The notes below the pieces were generated by a model that worked only from the letters and a program-made list of their open reading frames with translations, was not told the origin of the DNA and searched no databases. The translations under genes were made by a program, and so were the position numbers. Shown here in pieces: positions 11,201 to 22,743 of a stretch of 64,000 bases of DNA (positions are counted from its first letter, which is position 1; each line of letters opens with the position of its first letter). The DNA is from Calocera cornea HHB12733 (Eukaryota; Basidiomycota; Dacrymycetes; Dacrymycetales; Dacrymycetaceae): NCBI GenBank assembly GCA_001632435.1, contig KV423975.1, positions 39,145 through 103,144 on the forward strand, given 5' to 3'.

Positions 11201-12185
11201 TTAAACGGCCCCAGCCTCAGCCATGGGAGCAGGCGCCCCACCGCCGAGCGGAACGCCCTTCTCGCCGGGTTGGTACTGCCTGCCGACACCGCCAACACCG
11301 ACGCCGGTCATGCCAAAGCGACTGTAGTCGAGGGTGCGCAGTTGGAACAGGTGCAGCGCCAGGAAGAACGGCATTGTGAACAGGTCGAGGATACCATAGA
11401 AAATCATCTCGCCGTCAGATGTGATGACGTTACCGCCCTCGGAGAGGCCCCACGAAATGGGGTAGATGAGCCAGATGAAGGCGAGGTACGCGGCTGCGGG
11501 CATGTTAGCATGATCAGAGCGGCTTTGTGGAGAAGCACTCACCACCACGCGTATGTAGGCTGCGCACATCATTTCCGACATAGCCAGCCGAAATTCGTCC
11601 TGGCCCAAGGAGGACGGAGACGACGTAGATAAGCGAAGCACAACCAAACCCATAGTAGCCCCACTTGTACGAGCTTGGGGTGAGCGCGCCGACAAGACCG
11701 CAGATAACGGACACGTCGATCATGAACATCGCGCCAAAGATGTCCGAGACGGGGAGTGCCGAGGCGAGTGCGACCTCGAGAACGAGGAGCGGACCCGTGA
11801 GGAACCACATCACATACCTACACCACTTTACCACTGTTAGCTTGGTTGAGATCAAGATGACTAGCAAGCTCACCCAGATGGCACGGGTTGCAGGCTCTCC
11901 GGCGTAGTCTTGGTGCCTGACCCCATAGAACTCAGCAGTGACAGGCGTCGCGCCAAGATCAGAGGCCATGGAGTAGTACACGATGGTGCCGACTGTGAGA
12001 ATGGCTATGGCAAGGATGTGGAACGCCCGGGTACCGCGTCGGCGGGAAAAGCTCCAGCCGACAAAGAGCAGGTCGGTAAGCAGGAAAGTGGCGAAGACGG
12101 CCCAGAGCCAGTCTGACCCATTCGTGTTGATGTCGATCCCGCTGTTACTCGGGTTCGCGTCGAGGGCGTAGTTACCGGCTGCCAT
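11201..12185 (-). CDS. Opsin-related protein (MRH1/YRO2 type) without retinal-binding lysine
   Basis: Three exons (11874-12185, 11543-11825, 11201-11493) encode 295 aa with seven membrane helices of the microbial rhodopsin fold. Helix C reads RYVMWFLTGPLLVLEVALA: the proton-acceptor Asp (Asp85 of bacteriorhodopsin) is Met and the donor Asp96 is Glu. Helix G reads GILDLFTMPFF, keeping the Asp212 equivalent but with Met at the Lys216 position that binds retinal. The other landmark WLIYPISWGLSEGG is intact. It should therefore not be a light-driven pump. Yeast and filamentous opsin-related proteins are plasma-membrane, stress-induced proteins; I infer a similar role. The soluble tail is Gly/Pro-rich. 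Confidence 0.9.
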
Positions 12186-13703
12186 TTCGTGAGTGGTGTT
12201 TGTGAGTATCGGGGGCTGGGGGATGACTCGTTTGAGGGCAGCTAGAGTGCTGGAGGGGTGTTGGCTGGCCCGGGACAGCTTTATATGCAATCTGAGAGGT
12301 ATGGCATGGTCCAGACCCACGGAGACGAAGCAGGAGTCGGTCACATACTTGGGGGGCTTTGCCCACCGACATGCTTCTCACGAGTAACCAGCTCGCCAGT
12401 TCGCGAGGTGCAATGACGTGACATGACGGCAAATCTCCAACCGATGAACGCCTCGAGTATGGCCAATCATCAGACACAAAGCGGCGCTTGCCCAAAGCAA
12501 GCGGAGGATAGTGTAGTCCTGCTGAATGTGAGTGAGCACATATTTCGAGAACATGAAGGCAATGATGCGAGAATGCGGGGAAGGAGGCAATGTTGTCGTT
12601 GTCGCCGCGGCGCTGTGGCGTCATCCTTACGGCAAGCGATCCGCACTCGCCCCTTCCCGAAGCTCTCGCCTTCCTTTCAAGGAGGCTCGTCTCTTCGCGA
12701 ACCCTAAGCCTGCCTCGCCCAGCACCGCTTCCAGGTAAGTAGTCTGGGAGCTCTATTAACAGTTCACGCATTTGCATCAGGACAAAACCAGAGATAGGGC
12801 GTGCCGGCGGTCGGCTCCCAATCCAGATGCGGATCATGGTGTGAAACGGTGGTCCGCCTGACTGTTGGAGCATGATGTTGTTTTCGAGGTCTATTCCGCG
12901 GAACTCTAGATCCTCGGCGTGCATCCAGACATTGGAGGACAATTGACTTTTGCGCTGTCACGTTGGTGAGCTTGTGACCTCCACCAGTTAGTACACCACC
13001 CATGACTCGCCTTTGCGCCGCTTTGTGCTCCAATGACCTGACGTAAACGCGGGGAGGGGTTTGCAGACATAGCCGTCTCGTCTATTAAGAATGGTAGAAT
13101 CACGGCTCGCGCATGCCAGCATATCGGGTAGTACTGACGAGAGTCTGGGCCAGTCACGTACCTCTGACCTTCTCGCACGGTGTATTTGGCAGAAGATTAG
13201 TTCGTAGCCAAATATGCGCTGTCTGCGCTCTAAATAAACGCGTGCAGCGGCCGGCCTTCTATCCCACCTGTTTTCGCCACGTGCCAGCAGCCGTTCGAGA
13301 GGTCAGGCTCGTCTTGTGGCTCGTTCCAGAACGCCAGCTGAGTCTCATCTGGTGCTCACCGTAATCTCCGAGGCAAGGAAGCAATGGGACTGAGCGGCGG
13401 CGGTTGCCGAAGATGCAGCTTGGCAGGTTCTAGCATTTCGAAACGACAAACGAAGTCGAGAACACGTTGAAATCCCTGAGTCCAAAGTGCAGAATCGAGT
13501 GTCTTGGTTGCCTGCATGGCTGAATGTAAAGCCATAATACGAAGGCAGGGCGTTCTCTCGGGATAACGACCCAAAGCCGAGGAGGAAGCGAGCAAGTCGA
13601 CTATATCTGGATGTATTGTCGTAATGAATTGCAGATGGAAAGTGCCAGAACAGGACGAGGATGGAAATGTACAGGAAGAGAGAGACGCCGCAAGGTCCGC
13701 AAA
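12186..13703. other. Intergenic, no supported gene
   Basis: A 256-codon minus frame (12172-12942) overlaps the opsin 5' end and looks like no family; the hydrophobic minus frame 13345-13731 overlaps the last NSA2 exon. Neither is called. Confidence 0.5.
12279..12285 (-). promoter_or_regulatory. TATA box of the opsin-related gene
   Basis: TATAAAG on the minus strand, about 95 nt upstream of the start codon at 12185, within GCATATAAAGC. Confidence 0.5.
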
Positions 13704-14651
13704 TCAAACCACTGGACAGACGCATCAGCATTGCACATACAGCCCCAGCTTAGCCGCACTCACACAATACAGCATTCACACAGCCGTCGTTCTCCGGGTT
13801 GTTGGTCACCTGAGCATACTTGCCCCATACCGCCTTCCCTCCAGTTGTGACGATACCCAGCTCGGAGACGTTGACCTCGATGACTGTGCCCTTTGTGAGG
13901 ACACCCAATGAAGTGTACATCGGTGATTGTGGGTTCTTCTTCACGCCGATTATCGGTAGCTGGAAGGTTGCCTGCAGATCCGGATGTGTGACATTCGCCT
14001 TCTTGACACGCAGACCCATTGGGCGGATGAAACGTTCGAGCTTGACAGGTTTGCGCGTAAAGCCCTCCCCAACGAACGTCGCCTTCGTAACCATCCGCTT
14101 CCATGCCTTCTTCTTCCCCTTTCCTGTCCGCAGCACCTTGAACACCTCCTCTTCCGCCACCCCACGCACTTTCGGTAGAGGCACGGAGTACTTTGCGGCC
14201 TTGTCCTTCCTCCGCTGCTTGACAGCCGAAGAAAGTGCCTTGGCATTGTTTTGTTGCTCGCGGTCAAGCAGGTAGGTGGGCAGTGCAGTGCCAGACTCTT
14301 CGGTGGAGGATGTCGTTTTGAGGTTCCGCTCGTCGTGCTGCTTGAGCGTCTTCTTAAGCTGCACCTTCTTAGCATACTGTGCTTGATGAAGAAGCTTCGC
14401 CTTGAAACCATGCATAGTCTGGGTCTTAGCAGACATGCGGTGGGCTTCACGAGCAGCGCGTTTCCGCCTGTATGGATTGTGAGTATGGCGACGAGAAGGA
14501 CAAATCAGAGAAACGCACTTCTTCTCCTCATAATCTAACCGCCGCCCATGCCGCTTGATGTGCTCTTCGATATATTCGTTCTGGGGCTAGATTGCAGAAA
14601 GCACGTCAGATACAGGTCTGACAGCGTCTGAATGCAGTACGAGCGTACCAT
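13704..14651 (-). CDS. NSA2: Ribosome biogenesis protein NSA2
   Basis: Exons 14649-14651, 14519-14586, 13764-14467 and 13704-13711 join to 260 aa, matching the family's usual length (261 in yeast). The protein begins [20 protein letters not shown] and ends [23 protein letters not shown], both hallmarks of NSA2, a pre-60S particle factor needed for 27S pre-rRNA processing in the nucleolus; the C-terminal half has the S8e-like fold. Two extreme exons are needed: the first contains only the ATG, the last only eight bases (T|TG GTT TGA completes Leu-Val-stop). Divergent from YIP1 with 336 bp between starts. Confidence 0.95.
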
Positions 14652-14987
14652 GTTAGCCTGTAACAGCAAGAGAGCGAGTATGGAGGAGGAAGGGCAGACG
14701 ACGAGCCAAAAGTTGAAAGCGCTCCCTCACGCGAACGGAGCCAAAACGAACCGTGATGGGCCGGAGTTGGGCTGGCCATTCAGTTGGTCCCGCCGTCATC
14801 ACGCGTCAGGGCCAAGGGCGCACTCCACGTTACCAGAGAGCACGGACGGGGCGACGCGCAGTGAAGACCATATTCAGCACCACGTAGATCCACCGCATTC
14901 ATCGATACCTCGCCTCACCCATCTCCTCTACGGCTTGCTTGCCTTCTGTCATACCGAACCCCGCTCAAAAAAGGACATTGAGTCTCA
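14652..14987. promoter_or_regulatory. Shared divergent promoter region NSA2/YIP1
   Basis: 336 bp separate the start codons of two divergent housekeeping genes. I see no obvious TATA box; co-regulation is possible but not shown by the sequence. Confidence 0.4.
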
Positions 14988-15931
14988 ATGTCCAACGTTC
15001 TCTTTGACCAACAAAACCCCTATGGACCTCCTCAAAGTCAATACTACGGCGCTTCGCCTTCCCACGCGCCTAACCTCCAATTCTACCAGTCGGACCCCTC
15101 CGGCTACAATGCATACAACCACCGACCAAGTTTAGAGGGAAACGTTGGGAGTGGCGCGGGCGTAGGTGGTGTGGGAGGCGCGGCGCCGTATGGACGAATC
15201 GAGGGACCATGGTGGTATGCGTTTGGAACAGGGGGACTAGAGGGCGAGCCCCCGTTGTTAGAAGGCCAGTAGCGAACTCGTTGTATCGGTGCCGTCTCCT
15301 GACCGTCCCTACAGAACTCGGAGTCAACTTCCATCACATACGCGCCAAATCGCTAACGGTTCTCAACCCCCTCCAACGAGTTGATGCTCGCATAATGGAT
15401 GATGCCGATCTAGCTGGTCCACTCCTTTTCTGCTTCTGCCTTGCCATGTTCCTTCTCATAGTATGTCATCCGTTTCTTTCGCTTAGCGGTCCGTTTTAAC
15501 AGCTCTACCTCTACAGAGTGGCAAGCCCCAATTCGGCTACATCTACGGTGTCGCTTTGCTCGGCACCACAAGCGTATACGCGCTTCTGAATTTAATGAGC
15601 GAAACCGGAATTGACGCATACCGGACGGCGTCAGTATTAGGCTATTGTCTCCTGCCGATGGTCGCCGTGGGTGCATTGAGCGTGGGAGTGAAGCTCGAGT
15701 GCGTCTGTACATTGGTATTTGTTGCGTTTACTTACCAGGACCAGTGGCATGCTCGGCTACATCGTCTCCCTGCTCAGCGTATCATGGTGCACGTACTCCG
15801 CAAGCGCCATCTTCTGTGCTGTACTCGCGATGCACGACCAGCGTCTGCTCGTCGCATATCCCGTTGCGCTGCTATATGGATGTTTTGGGCTCTTGACGGT
15901 GTTCAATGTCGGTGGCGTTGTGAAGTCATAG
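14988..15931 (+). CDS. YIP1: Golgi/ER vesicle-transport membrane protein YIP1 (YIPF5 family)
   Basis: Four exons (14988-15264, 15315-15460, 15517-15698, 15739-15931) give 265 aa. The cytosolic N-terminus is Gln/Tyr/Pro-rich with a glycine run. It is followed by the conserved [17 protein letters not shown], then [11 protein letters not shown] and [12 protein letters not shown], and five hydrophobic helices ending FNVGGVVKS. Yip1 binds Ypt/Rab GTPases and acts in COPII vesicle formation and ER-Golgi traffic. The first intron has no usable GT donor in the right phase; GAAG|GC with acceptor CTACAG gives a perfect family match, so it appears to be a GC-AG intron. Intron 3 is only 40 nt. Confidence 0.93.
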
Positions 15932-17283
15932 GTCACTTTTCGACGGCGACAATGTGCCAGGAAGAGCAGATGTGCGCAGAGTGGCGAGCGTCTTGTGAGG
16001 GTCACCGGTTCTCGAACAGGACTTCAGGGGGACTTGCAGCCATGAGAGTCAATGCGCTCCAGAGATAGCTTCCTGGGCTTGGGACCAATATATTCACGTG
16101 ATGTCTCTTTGTCAACTGTACCGATGCCGATCAGCGGCCGTTATCACTTGAGCCTTTCTCCGCAGAGGTGTCTTTTTGCATGCTGCCACAGAGGTTCTAT
16201 ACGCATTGTGGGTGGATCCCTGCAACATTTCCATGATGTGCTAGCCCCAGTGTGGGACCGATCGTGCTTGCAAGGTGGCCTGGAGGTGAAGGCGAGAACG
16301 TACCACCACGGCGTGAACGGATAGGTGATCACGACCGTTTCAATCGGGCATTGCTCTCGCCACCCCCATTGAAGGCGCAAAACGGCGACGTTAGAGCTTC
16401 TCCCCGACAGCGTCTGTGAGGCTCCACGGAGACACGGCTGCCTCACGCCACAGTACGATGTGATCCACACAATGTATGCTGGACCCAAGAAACATTGTTT
16501 CGCGCTGTCGCGTTTCAAGCCATGGTACGGTGAATATAACGACGTGGGTTGAACGTTCATTGTAGCATACTGCTGTCCACCGGGGCTTAATGTAAGCACG
16601 CCGGCCCATTCAACCTGGCCCTTTCTGAGAGAGGGGCTTTCTACCACGAACGCGACCCCGATCGAAGGGGTCTATTTATTGTTATAAGTAAGTTATCCAG
16701 TTCCAATTGATAATTGATCGCGAGGTCACATGCAGAGTTGGTCAGGTACGTCCCTCCGGACGCTTCCGCTCAATTTCCCAGTCTTCCTAAGGAAAAGAAG
16801 CGCCTGCACCGCCTCGCACTGCACGCACAGCCCAGACTGTCGCAGTCGTTCCGGACCTTCCAACCCAAGATCCTGTCAGCGCTTGTCCGTCGGCGACACG
16901 GTCACGTTCGAACGTGCTTACTGGAGTCATGCCCTGGGTGTTGCTTCTCTCCGCGCTCGGTGCGACCCAAAGCAACTGGGGACCTTGATGTCCTGCACAG
17001 GTTACATCGTCATTGGTCCTCCAACAGACCCCATCACCGATCGGCAGGCGCATGTTGCTGAGGGATGAGAAATTTGTATGGCTTGGTAGTCTAACTGTTT
17101 CGAATGTTACCCGCCCGCCACTCCCGTCCACGACCCACTAAAATGTCACGTATATCAGTCGCCGAGCTCGACCTCTATACTCACCCTTTCCCTCCCCTCC
17201 GCGGTGTACTGTAGGCTGTCTCGCGCATCGGGCAGCGGCTTGGCCGTCCTGCACCCTCACACCGCTCGGCGGAGAGTGTCACT
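15932..17283. other. Intergenic, no supported gene
   Basis: 1.35 kb with overlapping frames on both strands (for example 16144-16647 minus and 16714-17061 plus), none with recognisable motifs. Confidence 0.5.
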
Positions 17284-19015
17284 ATGTCGTCGATTACGGC
17301 ATCAGATCTAACCCAAGATGAGCTCAATGAGCTCGTCATGCACGGGTTGACAATTAATGTAAGCCCCTGTGTGTGTACGCCAAGGTGCCTTGCACTCACG
17401 AGACGCTACACAGCGACTTTATGGTGAGGGAGCCAACATCCTCGTTCCGAGACTCGTCCCTGATTGTTCCGATGTCAAGTTGCTGCTTTAGCTTGGATGG
17501 TTTACGGCGCGTAGCCACCACCTTTCTCTATGCTCTGCGTAGCTGACCCTTCTTCAGAACACTTTATTACGCTGGATAAAGAGGCAAGTATCTGACGATA
17601 CATACTCCTTTCGACTTCTCACTCAATATGGTGCAGATAGTGTATATGTGGTACTGGAGCAAGCGCATAGAAGTCGGTCGCATATTGTTCTTCCTGGTGA
17701 CTTATCTCCCGAAGACAGGCCTACGTTACGCTGACCATAGCACAGAATCGCTATGGAGTCCCATTGGAGTTCATACCCATTGTGATCGGTGGGCTAGGTC
17801 ATACTGTAAACCATCAACAGTGCTTACTAGATTTCCAGGGAACATAATGCCGTATCCCACTGAAGACGTACGTGTCTATTTTGTGTGTGGATGAATCAGT
17901 CACCGGCATCTAACTCCAAATGTTTTATAGTTGTGCGTTCTCCGTAGTGCTCATGTAGAGGCACGGACCAACCGCTGAGTAGCTGCCACGCGTGGTACTC
18001 CTTTCAACAATTTAGCAATCTGGCAAGTCTGGCTGTCGTGCAGCGTACGTACTATTTGTACACTTTTTGTTATCTGTTTCTGATGCTTTCGTCCAAGTTT
18101 GCCTCATGTTGCGAACTTGGGCATTATTTGGTGCTCGCCGCAACGTGTTGATTGGACTGTCTGTTTTCATGATTGTAGGTGTGACTAGCCCGTGACCCAT
18201 GTCATCTACTGACGCCGTATCAGGCATGCGCCTTTGCAAGTGGTGTAATCATTGCCTTAACTGGGGGAGGCAGTGCATGTAAGTAGAATCTAGCTTAACC
18301 TGCGGGGTTCGCAGCTGAGGCACAGCAGTCATCATTGATCCCACATTGACGATGGTGGGCTGCGACAATATCAAACCACTGGACGACCGTTTCTACATTG
18401 TGTGGATTCCCATCATAGTGTTCGACTTCGTCTTGTGCATTCTGTCCATCATCAAGGTATTAGAGCACCGTCAGTAGTCTCTTGTGGACGCAACAAAACG
18501 AGCCACCGACAATGTTTTCTTATTTGTTTTGCAGGGCGAGACGACGTGCACAGCCCATTGGTGGACCTGCTCCATCGAGACGGGTTGGCTTACTTTGCAC
18601 TCAGTCTAAGTAAAGAGCTTCACGCGGGCGTGACCTTGTGGCTGTAGCTGATATATTCACAGGCCTCGGTATGTTGAATGCCTGTATGTACGCAATAGCG
18701 CCGGTATGTAAGCAGCGATCCCGCACAAGTTCAACACTCATCTGTTGCGAAGCTGCATCTCAAGCCCCTCGGAGTACCGTATGTCATCCTTTGACTACGA
18801 CGAGCTTGTCTCACAAATTTCTACCCAGAGTTCTTTCCTCTGTTCTCTGCGTCGCTTGTTCTAGGATGTTGCTAAACGTTCGTTCCATGGCGGGAACGCA
18901 ACGGCCGACATTGTCCGAAGTGTCACCGCCAGTGGAAAATTCCAATTTAACAACAATGGACAACATCGTATTCGAGCAGAGCGAGGAGCGTTCATATCCA
19001 ATGAGTCTTGTGTAA
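17284..19015 (+). CDS. DUF6533-type multi-pass membrane protein, copy 1
   Basis: Paralogue of the gene at 20473-22247 with the same intron grid. Exons I can place: 17284-17358, 17414-17423, 17480-17506, 17558-17583, 17637-17696, 17746-17788, 17983-18044, 18098-18174, 18224-18278, 18329-18469, 18535-18609, 18663-18703, 18753-18778, 18829-19015. The N-terminal domain reads VAALAWMVYEHFITLDKE then WSKRIEVGRILFFLNRY, the DUF6533 pattern, followed by further helices (LRTWALFGARR, IPIIVFDFVLCILSIIK) and PLVDLLHRDGLAYFAL. The join across 17790-17982 is unresolved: an exon near 17838-17868 and two extra bases are needed. Two donors are GC (17507, 17584). Probably functional, possibly decaying. Function of the family is unknown. 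Confidence 0.7.
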
Positions 19016-20472
19016 AAGTGGGTCCATTTGTCACGCATGTATTTTTTTTATTGTTGTACCAGTTGCCGTATACCTCTCCCTACCCTAAATTCAGATGCCT
19101 CATCACGGACAGCGTTGTGGGCTCCTGCCATTGAGTCAAAGTGGGAGCGTGAAATAGGTCCAATCCGAAATCATACTTCAATACGTCGCTCGTGCTAAAG
19201 GATCATATGCTCAGAAGGGGAGGGCACAAGGATTCAGAGCAGGAAGTCAAGGTTCAGTTAGAAGACATGTGGGGCCCGAGAAGCGCCCACCGGATTCGGA
19301 AAGCGCGCTAGATCGACATCCGATTCATGCGCCTCGGGCACATTCTGCAATTAGGAGTCAGGAGGCGGGCGAATCGTATAAAGTCATGTCCTTTGTCGAG
19401 TGCTCCTGTAGATCTTTGCTTCACAGATGCACACCGAGCTCACTGGCACCGACCATGCTCCTCCTCCTGCGCTTCCATCCCATAACACGTGCTGAAGCTG
19501 TGCTCCTAATTTGGCTGTGTGCTCTCCTCAGCTTCCATCAGGTCCGCTTCGCACTGCGTTCTGCTCTTGCTTCTGTTACACACAGGAGTTGTGTCCTCCT
19601 TCTAGCTGCTGCCTACTTGAGTTCTAGCTTACCTTGTTATCAAGTGAACACCCGTATCTCCCTGAGGGATCGGCTCGGATCAAAGGCGTTACCCCGATCC
19701 GGATTTGAAGCTGGACCCCATGCAAGGCTTGTTAGCAGCTTGGGAGTTACAGGAACCGCTCTATGGTTTGCCACTGTCATGCGGCAACTTCCTATGTCCG
19801 GAGCAAACATGCCGGAAGATATTCCTACCCCACTGGTCTACGCGTCTTCCACAGCAAGGGAATACATTTTGCTGTGTTGACGTTATCCGCTCGTGCGCCG
19901 CCGCATTTTGCCTCATGTTCGTACAGCCACAAGCGTGAGTAGAGCGGTCCTTGTCCTCCGCTTTCCCCAAAGGACTCGGCTAACCCGGCCTCAGGAATTT
20001 CTGCGACCTGGGCCATTGATTCTGTTGCTCTTGTTACGGCAGGTCTGCTGCCGGGTGGGAATGCTGGTGCTCCACGTGCCCTTCTGCCTTTGTCCACATG
20101 CCACCTCGCATCTCATGATCTCCTACCCTTAACGCTGGAACACGCAATCCGACGTCCATGGACTATCATGATGACAGCGACGACGACGAAGCGTCTCAAT
20201 CTCCGCTCATCCCTAGATACAAGAATATGCGACTCTGTCCATTATCTAAGGCTTTCCGGGGCTGCGCACTCAATCCGGTATCGCCTCAGGGGCTAGCCGA
20301 CGTCCCATGGACCCACATCCCCCGACTCCCGACCCCGCGCTAGCGGGTATATACGCGTTGTTGACAAGTCCGGCAGTCGATGTACCCCCCAGTGTCTCAG
20401 TGTACATTATCTCCACTTTGGCAAGCTACTCTCCAGAGATACCCAGCGCGAGCTTGCCGCAGTTGTAACACC
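19016..20472. other. Spacer between the two DUF6533 paralogues
   Basis: A 203-codon plus frame at 19269-19880 is Leu/Ser-rich with no recognisable domain and no conserved counterpart that I can name. I do not call a gene here. Confidence 0.45.
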
Positions 20473-22247
20473 ATGGCCTCAAGCACGAATCCGTTGGACC
20501 TTCAGGATATCGTCCGATCTGCTTTGATTCTGAACGTGAGTCGTCAGAAGCGCGTCAGAAGCGGGGCCTCATGTTTCGACTAGCAAGTCTACAGTGAAGC
20601 TGCTTCCGTCCCTAATGAGACATTCATCTGACTATACCCTTCTATAGTCGGCTCCTTGGCATTCATCCTTTACGGTGGGCATCTTCATGACAACAGGCAT
20701 TTGTACGAGCTCTAATTCCACCCTCGTACAGACCACTTCCTGACCCTGCATGAAGAGGTACGGTCTGTGGGCGAACTTGTGATGAGTCAGCGCTTATCAT
20801 CTCGCATTCTAGGTCCGCTACATGTGGCCCTGTGATCGAATAGAGATTGGCAAGATCTTGTTCTTCCTCGTATGCATGCGTCTCTCAGAGCCGCGGATAT
20901 CAGTCTGACACAACGACCAGAATCGATATCTCGTCCCGGCCGAATACGCAGTAACACTCTACGGTACGGGTCACCGGCCTGCGTAGACTGCGTGCTAACG
21001 ATCTGGCAGGATTCCTTGCTACTCCCAGCATAACAGTATGTCCATATGGCATACATCTTCGGCATATGCTCATACCTCCTCTTCAGGTATGCAAGGCACT
21101 GTACACGTTCCAAGAATTCTCTTCCCTTGCAAGCTTGGCTGTGGTTCAAAGTGAGTCTTCATGACTTTCCACTGAAGTAGAAGAAGGATCGAAACTGACC
21201 TAACCTCAGTTGTGCTGCTAACTCGGACCTGGATCCTCTGGGGTGCAAGCAAGCTGCTCCTCGCAACGCTCATTATCTTTCTCGTCGGGTGCCTATATGC
21301 GACAGGCATCCTCCTCCGCTTCATCAGCAATGGACAAGACTGTACGTTTGATGTGTTCTTCTCCCGCCGCCGTGTGCTAATGTCAGCTAGTCCTTGTTGA
21401 TCCAGAGCTGAACATTGGCTGTGTCGTCATTCAGGATCCTGACCCATGGTTCTGGACGTTCTGGCTACCAATCATCGCCTTCGACCTCGTGCTTTTCCTG
21501 CTCACGCTCGTCAAGGTGATCCAGCACCGGCGGGAGGTGATTCACGGTCCGCTTGTCGACATCTTACACCGGGATGGCCTGATCTACTTCGCGCTAAGCT
21601 TAGGGCTGGGCGTGGCAAATATGATCATTTTTGCGTTAGCCCCTGTGCACCTCAAGTCAATTGCCCTCCCGTATGTCCACCTTTCCTCCCTGGCATCATG
21701 CATGCTGACAAGTAACAGTCTCATGACCGCGACCCTGTGCGTAACGTGCTCCCGCATGCTCCTCAACGTCCGACACGTTGGGGAACACATTCCCTCGCCA
21801 GAGCCGTCGGAGAGCACGTTTGGTTTCCGCGCCGATGGTTTCGAGCTCGACGTTCTGCGGCGGCGGCACCGCTCGGCAGACTTTGTTCAGCTCTCGCCAC
21901 TCTCTCCTGAACTGCCATCGCCCATTCGCCGCGCAGATGACTGGCGCCGCAAAGTGCAGGTTGTAACGGACCCGAGTAGCAGCGGAGGTGTACACAGCAT
22001 GCAAGCTTCTGTGGTGTCGGCTGGCACCGGCAGCAGTGGCAGTAACTACAGCCAAGGCGCACTAAGTGCCTTCCGCTTCGACTCGCCAATCGCCCCGACG
22101 GCGCTGCCCACTGGTAGGAGGGACAGGTCCTTCTCCCTTGCGTCAACCGCGCTGACATCGCCGGTGTCGCCGCCATCGACGACGTCGGACACACCTTTGA
22201 GGACTCTGCGTGAGGAGCGAGAGATGCACATCGGGTTGGCCGTTTGA
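20473..22247 (+). CDS. DUF6533-type multi-pass membrane protein, copy 2
   Basis: Eleven exons (20473-20535, 20584-20593, 20648-20674, 20732-20757, 20813-20869, 20921-20963, 21010-21035, 21087-21150, 21210-21341, 21391-21670, 21719-22247) give 418 aa in one frame. The DUF6533 domain is IGSLAFILYDHFLTLHEE then DRIEIGKILFFLNRY. About seven hydrophobic segments follow, then the conserved GPLVDILHRDGLIYFALSL, MLLNVRHVGE, and a 150-residue Ser/Pro-rich cytosolic tail absent from copy 1. Exon 2 is only 10 nt, at the same phase as in copy 1. Such proteins are abundant and of unknown function in Agaricomycetes. The two copies are a tandem duplication that has diverged in sequence but kept exon lengths 10, 27, 26 and 43. 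Confidence 0.88.
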
Positions 22248-22743
22248 TGGATTGACGAGGAGCCATTGACAAGGATCACGACTCATCACGGACTGCATTG
22301 CTACTGACGATCTCCACGACTATGATATCCCTTTGTACGATCCCCCCCATTGTGAGAATAGCAAGTGTGATACCAATCTATACCATGTTATGTTATGTGC
22401 TTGGCAAACAGGTGGTCGGCGCCCGTGGCGGAGGCGAGTGAACGACCTCCGACTCGCGAGGACGTCTGTCCCTCATTGCACCGCGCCTGGACCCTGAAGG
22501 CGATCCTTCGCTTCCCGCCGCTCACCATCCAGAGTACATTGAGACCCGCTCAAGTTGTCTCGGCTTGCTTGGACAGGGTCGCCTGCGCTCATAAATACTT
22601 CATGAACGATTGGCCATCATGCAGCCCTGTCTCCTCCTGTCTCCTCGCAGCTCGAAAGCTCGACGCACCCTCCGATCCCCCGTCACTGAAGTCCAAACAT
22701 CCTCCCACTTTCCCTCCATCGCAGGAGCTAAGTTCTCCTGATA

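Noticed and set aside
12172..12942. 256-codon minus-strand frame upstream of the opsin-related gene
   Set aside because: It overlaps the opsin promoter and first codons in another frame, has no recognisable motif and a biased composition.
17869..17985. A two-nucleotide exon (TT) that would fix the frame of DUF6533 copy 1
   Set aside because: It restores the phase exactly but such an exon is implausible without transcript evidence; I left the join unresolved.
19269..19880. 203-codon plus-strand frame between the DUF6533 paralogues
   Set aside because: Leu/Ser-rich with no domain, no splice-supported extension and no counterpart that I recognise.
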